Assembly (NCBI GenBank): GCA_947446835.1
Contig: CANFHS010000129.1
Location: forward strand, 1 to 6,782
Direction: 5' to 3'
DNA length: 6,782 bases
Origin: Bacteriovoracaceae bacterium
GTDB lineage: Bacteria; Bdellovibrionota; UBA1018
Position 1 is the stretch's first letter, and each line of letters opens with the position of its first letter. The translations under genes were made by a program, and so were the position numbers. Shown here piece by piece: positions 5,654 to 6,782 of the stretch. The notes below the pieces were generated by a model. That model worked only from the letters and a program-made list of their open reading frames with translations. It had not been told where the DNA came from and made no database searches.

Positions 5654-6355
5654 ATGAGCAGCCCGCTTCCCGAGCATCTGGACCAAGGCCGCGCCACCGG
5701 CGTCGCGCCTGGCCAACCCATCGCGCAGTTCGAGATCGGCCCTTTGCGGAACCTGGTGTACCTGGTCATCGACTGGGAGTCGCGGAAATGCGCCTGGGTG
5801 GACCCGCAGAAGGACCTCTCGGCTCCGATCGAGGCCATGCGGGCGCACGGCCTGCAGCTGGACCGCATCTTCCTCACCCACACGCACCACGACCACGTGG
5901 CGGGCCTGGCCGAGCTGGCAGCCCTGCACCCGGCCATTCCGATCCACCTGGGACAGGCCGACCTGCATCGTCTGGGCGATGACCTGAAGGCCAGCCCACG
6001 GCTGCAGCTGGCTCGGGAGGGCGACTCGATCCGCCTGGGTCGCACCTCCGTGACGGCCCTGGAGACCCCAGGTCACAGCGCCGGGGCCATCTCCTTCCTG
6101 GTGGAGGGGGCTCCCCCTGCCCTGCTCAGCGGCGACACCGTTTTTGTCCGGGACTGCGGGCGCACGGACCTGCCCACCGGCAGCAACGACCAGATGTTTG
6201 CCACGCTGCAAAGGCTCCGGTCGCTGCCCCCGGAGACCCTGCTTCTGCCCGGACACCATTATGCGGCCCCCACCGCGAGCACCCTGGGCCAGGAGTTCCA
6301 GACCAGCCCCGCGTTCCTGTGCCGCACGGTCCAGGAGCTGGAAGCGCTGGTCTGA
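5654..6355 (+). CDS. Metallo-beta-lactamase-fold hydrolase, glyoxalase II/persulfide dioxygenase-like
   Basis: A 233-residue cytoplasmic protein with all five metal-binding motifs of the fold: THTHHDH (75-81; ligands H76, H78, D80, H81), PGHS (139-142; H141), SGDT (159-162; D161) and PGHHY (199-203; H201). The stretch CGRTDLPTGS (168-177) followed by a C-terminal PGHHYAAPTASTLGQE is typical of glyoxalase II-like hydrolases, while a CGR-D motif after GDT also occurs in ETHE1 persulfide dioxygenases. Thus hydrolysis of a glutathione-type thioester or persulfide oxidation are both possible, and metal (two zinc or one iron) cannot be decided here. About 25 residues precede the first core strand. 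ATG at 5654 is supported by GGGAG ten bases upstream. No rhodanese or sulfur-oxidation gene is next to it; the upstream DUF883-like gene is on the same strand. Confidence 0.9.
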   Translation: MSSPLPEHLDQGRATGVAPGQPIAQFEIGPLRNLVYLVIDWESRKCAWVDPQKDLSAPIEAMRAHGLQLDRIFLTHTHHDHVAGLAELAALHPAIPIHLGQADLHRLGDDLKASPRLQLAREGDSIRLGRTSVTALETPGHSAGAISFLVEGAPPALLSGDTVFVRDCGRTDLPTGSNDQMFATLQRLRSLPPETLLLPGHHYAAPTASTLGQEFQTSPAFLCRTVQELEALV

Positions 6356-6409
6356 GACTCCGGGCAAGAACTGCCTATCGAGAATCCGCGGGTTTGTTCC
6401 GAAACAGAG

Positions 6410-6435
6410 CATGAGCAGGGAGGCTCAGGCTCATG
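6410..6435 (+). promoter_or_regulatory. Inverted repeat around the ribosome site and start of the lipoprotein gene
   Basis: catgagc (6410-6416) and gctcatg (6429-6435) are perfect 7-base inverted arms. The 12-base loop carries the strong Shine-Dalgarno AGGGAGG (6417-6423), and the right arm contains the ATG at 6433. The 6-bp unit aggctc is also repeated in tandem directly before the ATG (6421-6432). In RNA this could hide the start codon, but arms of this length occur by chance in a window this size. Confidence 0.3.
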
Positions 6436-6782
6436 TTCCAATTCCAATCGTCTTCCTTGACCCGCGCCCTCATCGGCGGAACCCTGGCCCTAGCGGCCGC
6501 ATCTCTGTTCTCGGGCTGCCGTTTCGGCAACCACATCGAGAAGGCCGACAGCCTGGAGAACCTGACCGGGTACTACCGCGGGTCCCCCAAACGACTCACC
6601 TTCCGCGCGGTCCTGAAGGTCGCCGGCGGAACCAGCGAGGTCCGCGAGTTCGCCGGAAGTCTGGATCACCTCCCCGACGACTGGGCCATCTTCCTGACCG
6701 ACCCCTCGGGCATGAGCATGGACACTTACACCGGCGCGGGCATCCTGGTGGGCATCGTGGGCGACAAAGGCTACAAGACCCA
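6433..6782 (+). CDS. Putative lipoprotein, N-terminal part (runs off right edge)
   Basis: I do not recognise the family. The first 116 codons are visible. Residues 1-28 form a signal peptide (one Arg at 11, then a hydrophobic core ALIGGTLALAAASLF) ending in a lipobox-like LFSGC, with C29 as the predicted lipidated residue; Phe at position -3 is less usual than Leu. The mature part begins FGNHIEKADSLENLTGYYRGSPKRL and continues with alternating hydrophobic residues suggesting beta strands: LTFRAVLKVAG (55-65), DDWAIFLTD (82-90) and GAGILVGIVGDKGYKT (101-116). It is expected to be anchored in the inner or outer membrane facing the periplasm. The ATG at 6433 is fixed by AGGGAGG nine bases upstream. 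It lies 77 bp after the metallo-beta-lactamase-fold gene with no clear terminator or promoter between them. Confidence 0.85.
   Translation, partial: MFQFQSSSLTRALIGGTLALAAASLFSGCRFGNHIEKADSLENLTGYYRGSPKRLTFRAVLKVAGGTSEVREFAGSLDHLPDDWAIFLTDPSGMSMDTYTGAGILVGIVGDKGYKT

Noticed and set aside
5086..6412. Long minus-strand open frames opposite the DUF883-like and metallo-beta-lactamase-fold genes
   Set aside because: They are antisense to genes with clear motifs and good ribosome sites, and their products are Arg/Gly/Pro-rich without recognisable domains.
6411..6782. Second open frame starting at the ATG at 6411, overlapping the lipoprotein gene
   Set aside because: It stays open to the window edge but has no ribosome site, and its product is Arg/Pro/His-rich. 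The frame from 6433 has a strong Shine-Dalgarno and a signal peptide with lipobox.

Overview
This is a GC-rich window (by eye roughly 65% G+C) from a bacterial chromosome, with closely packed genes and short spacers. A periplasmic thiamine-binding protein and a lipobox lipoprotein point to a Gram-negative (two-membrane) organism. The gene set is not diagnostic. My impression is an Acidobacteriota or similar soil/sediment lineage, but I cannot prove that from the sequence. I see no phage, transposon, CRISPR, tRNA or rRNA feature, and most of the window is ordinary core metabolism.

Layout. Positions 1-1762 (minus strand) look like one operon, transcribed right to left: an unrecognised 130-residue protein, then thiB (thiamine ABC transporter substrate-binding protein), then the first 108 codons of thiP (its permease), which runs off the left edge. 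Positions 1763-1876 form a divergent spacer. Positions 1877-3456 (plus strand) hold nadA (quinolinate synthase) and a flavin reductase-like FMN-binding protein whose start codon overlaps the nadA stop by one base. Positions 3457-3510 are a short convergent spacer with small hairpins. Positions 3511-5278 (minus strand) hold hmgA (homogentisate 1,2-dioxygenase, short bacterial type) followed 16 bp downstream by an unrecognised protein with an Arg/Gly-rich tail. Positions 5353-6355 (plus strand) hold a small DUF883/ElaB-like membrane-anchored protein and a metallo-beta-lactamase-fold hydrolase. A lipoprotein gene starts at 6433 and runs off the right edge.

How the genes work together. ThiB and ThiP would import thiamine or its phosphates. 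An ATPase (ThiQ) would be expected beyond the left edge. NadA makes quinolinate for NAD synthesis, but NadB and NadC are not here. HmgA opens the ring of homogentisate in tyrosine/phenylalanine breakdown, but the other enzymes of that pathway are not here. The two pairs with an unrecognised partner (130-residue protein with thiB-thiP; Arg/Gly-rich protein with hmgA) are the least explained parts. I found no convincing new defence, mobile or signalling system.
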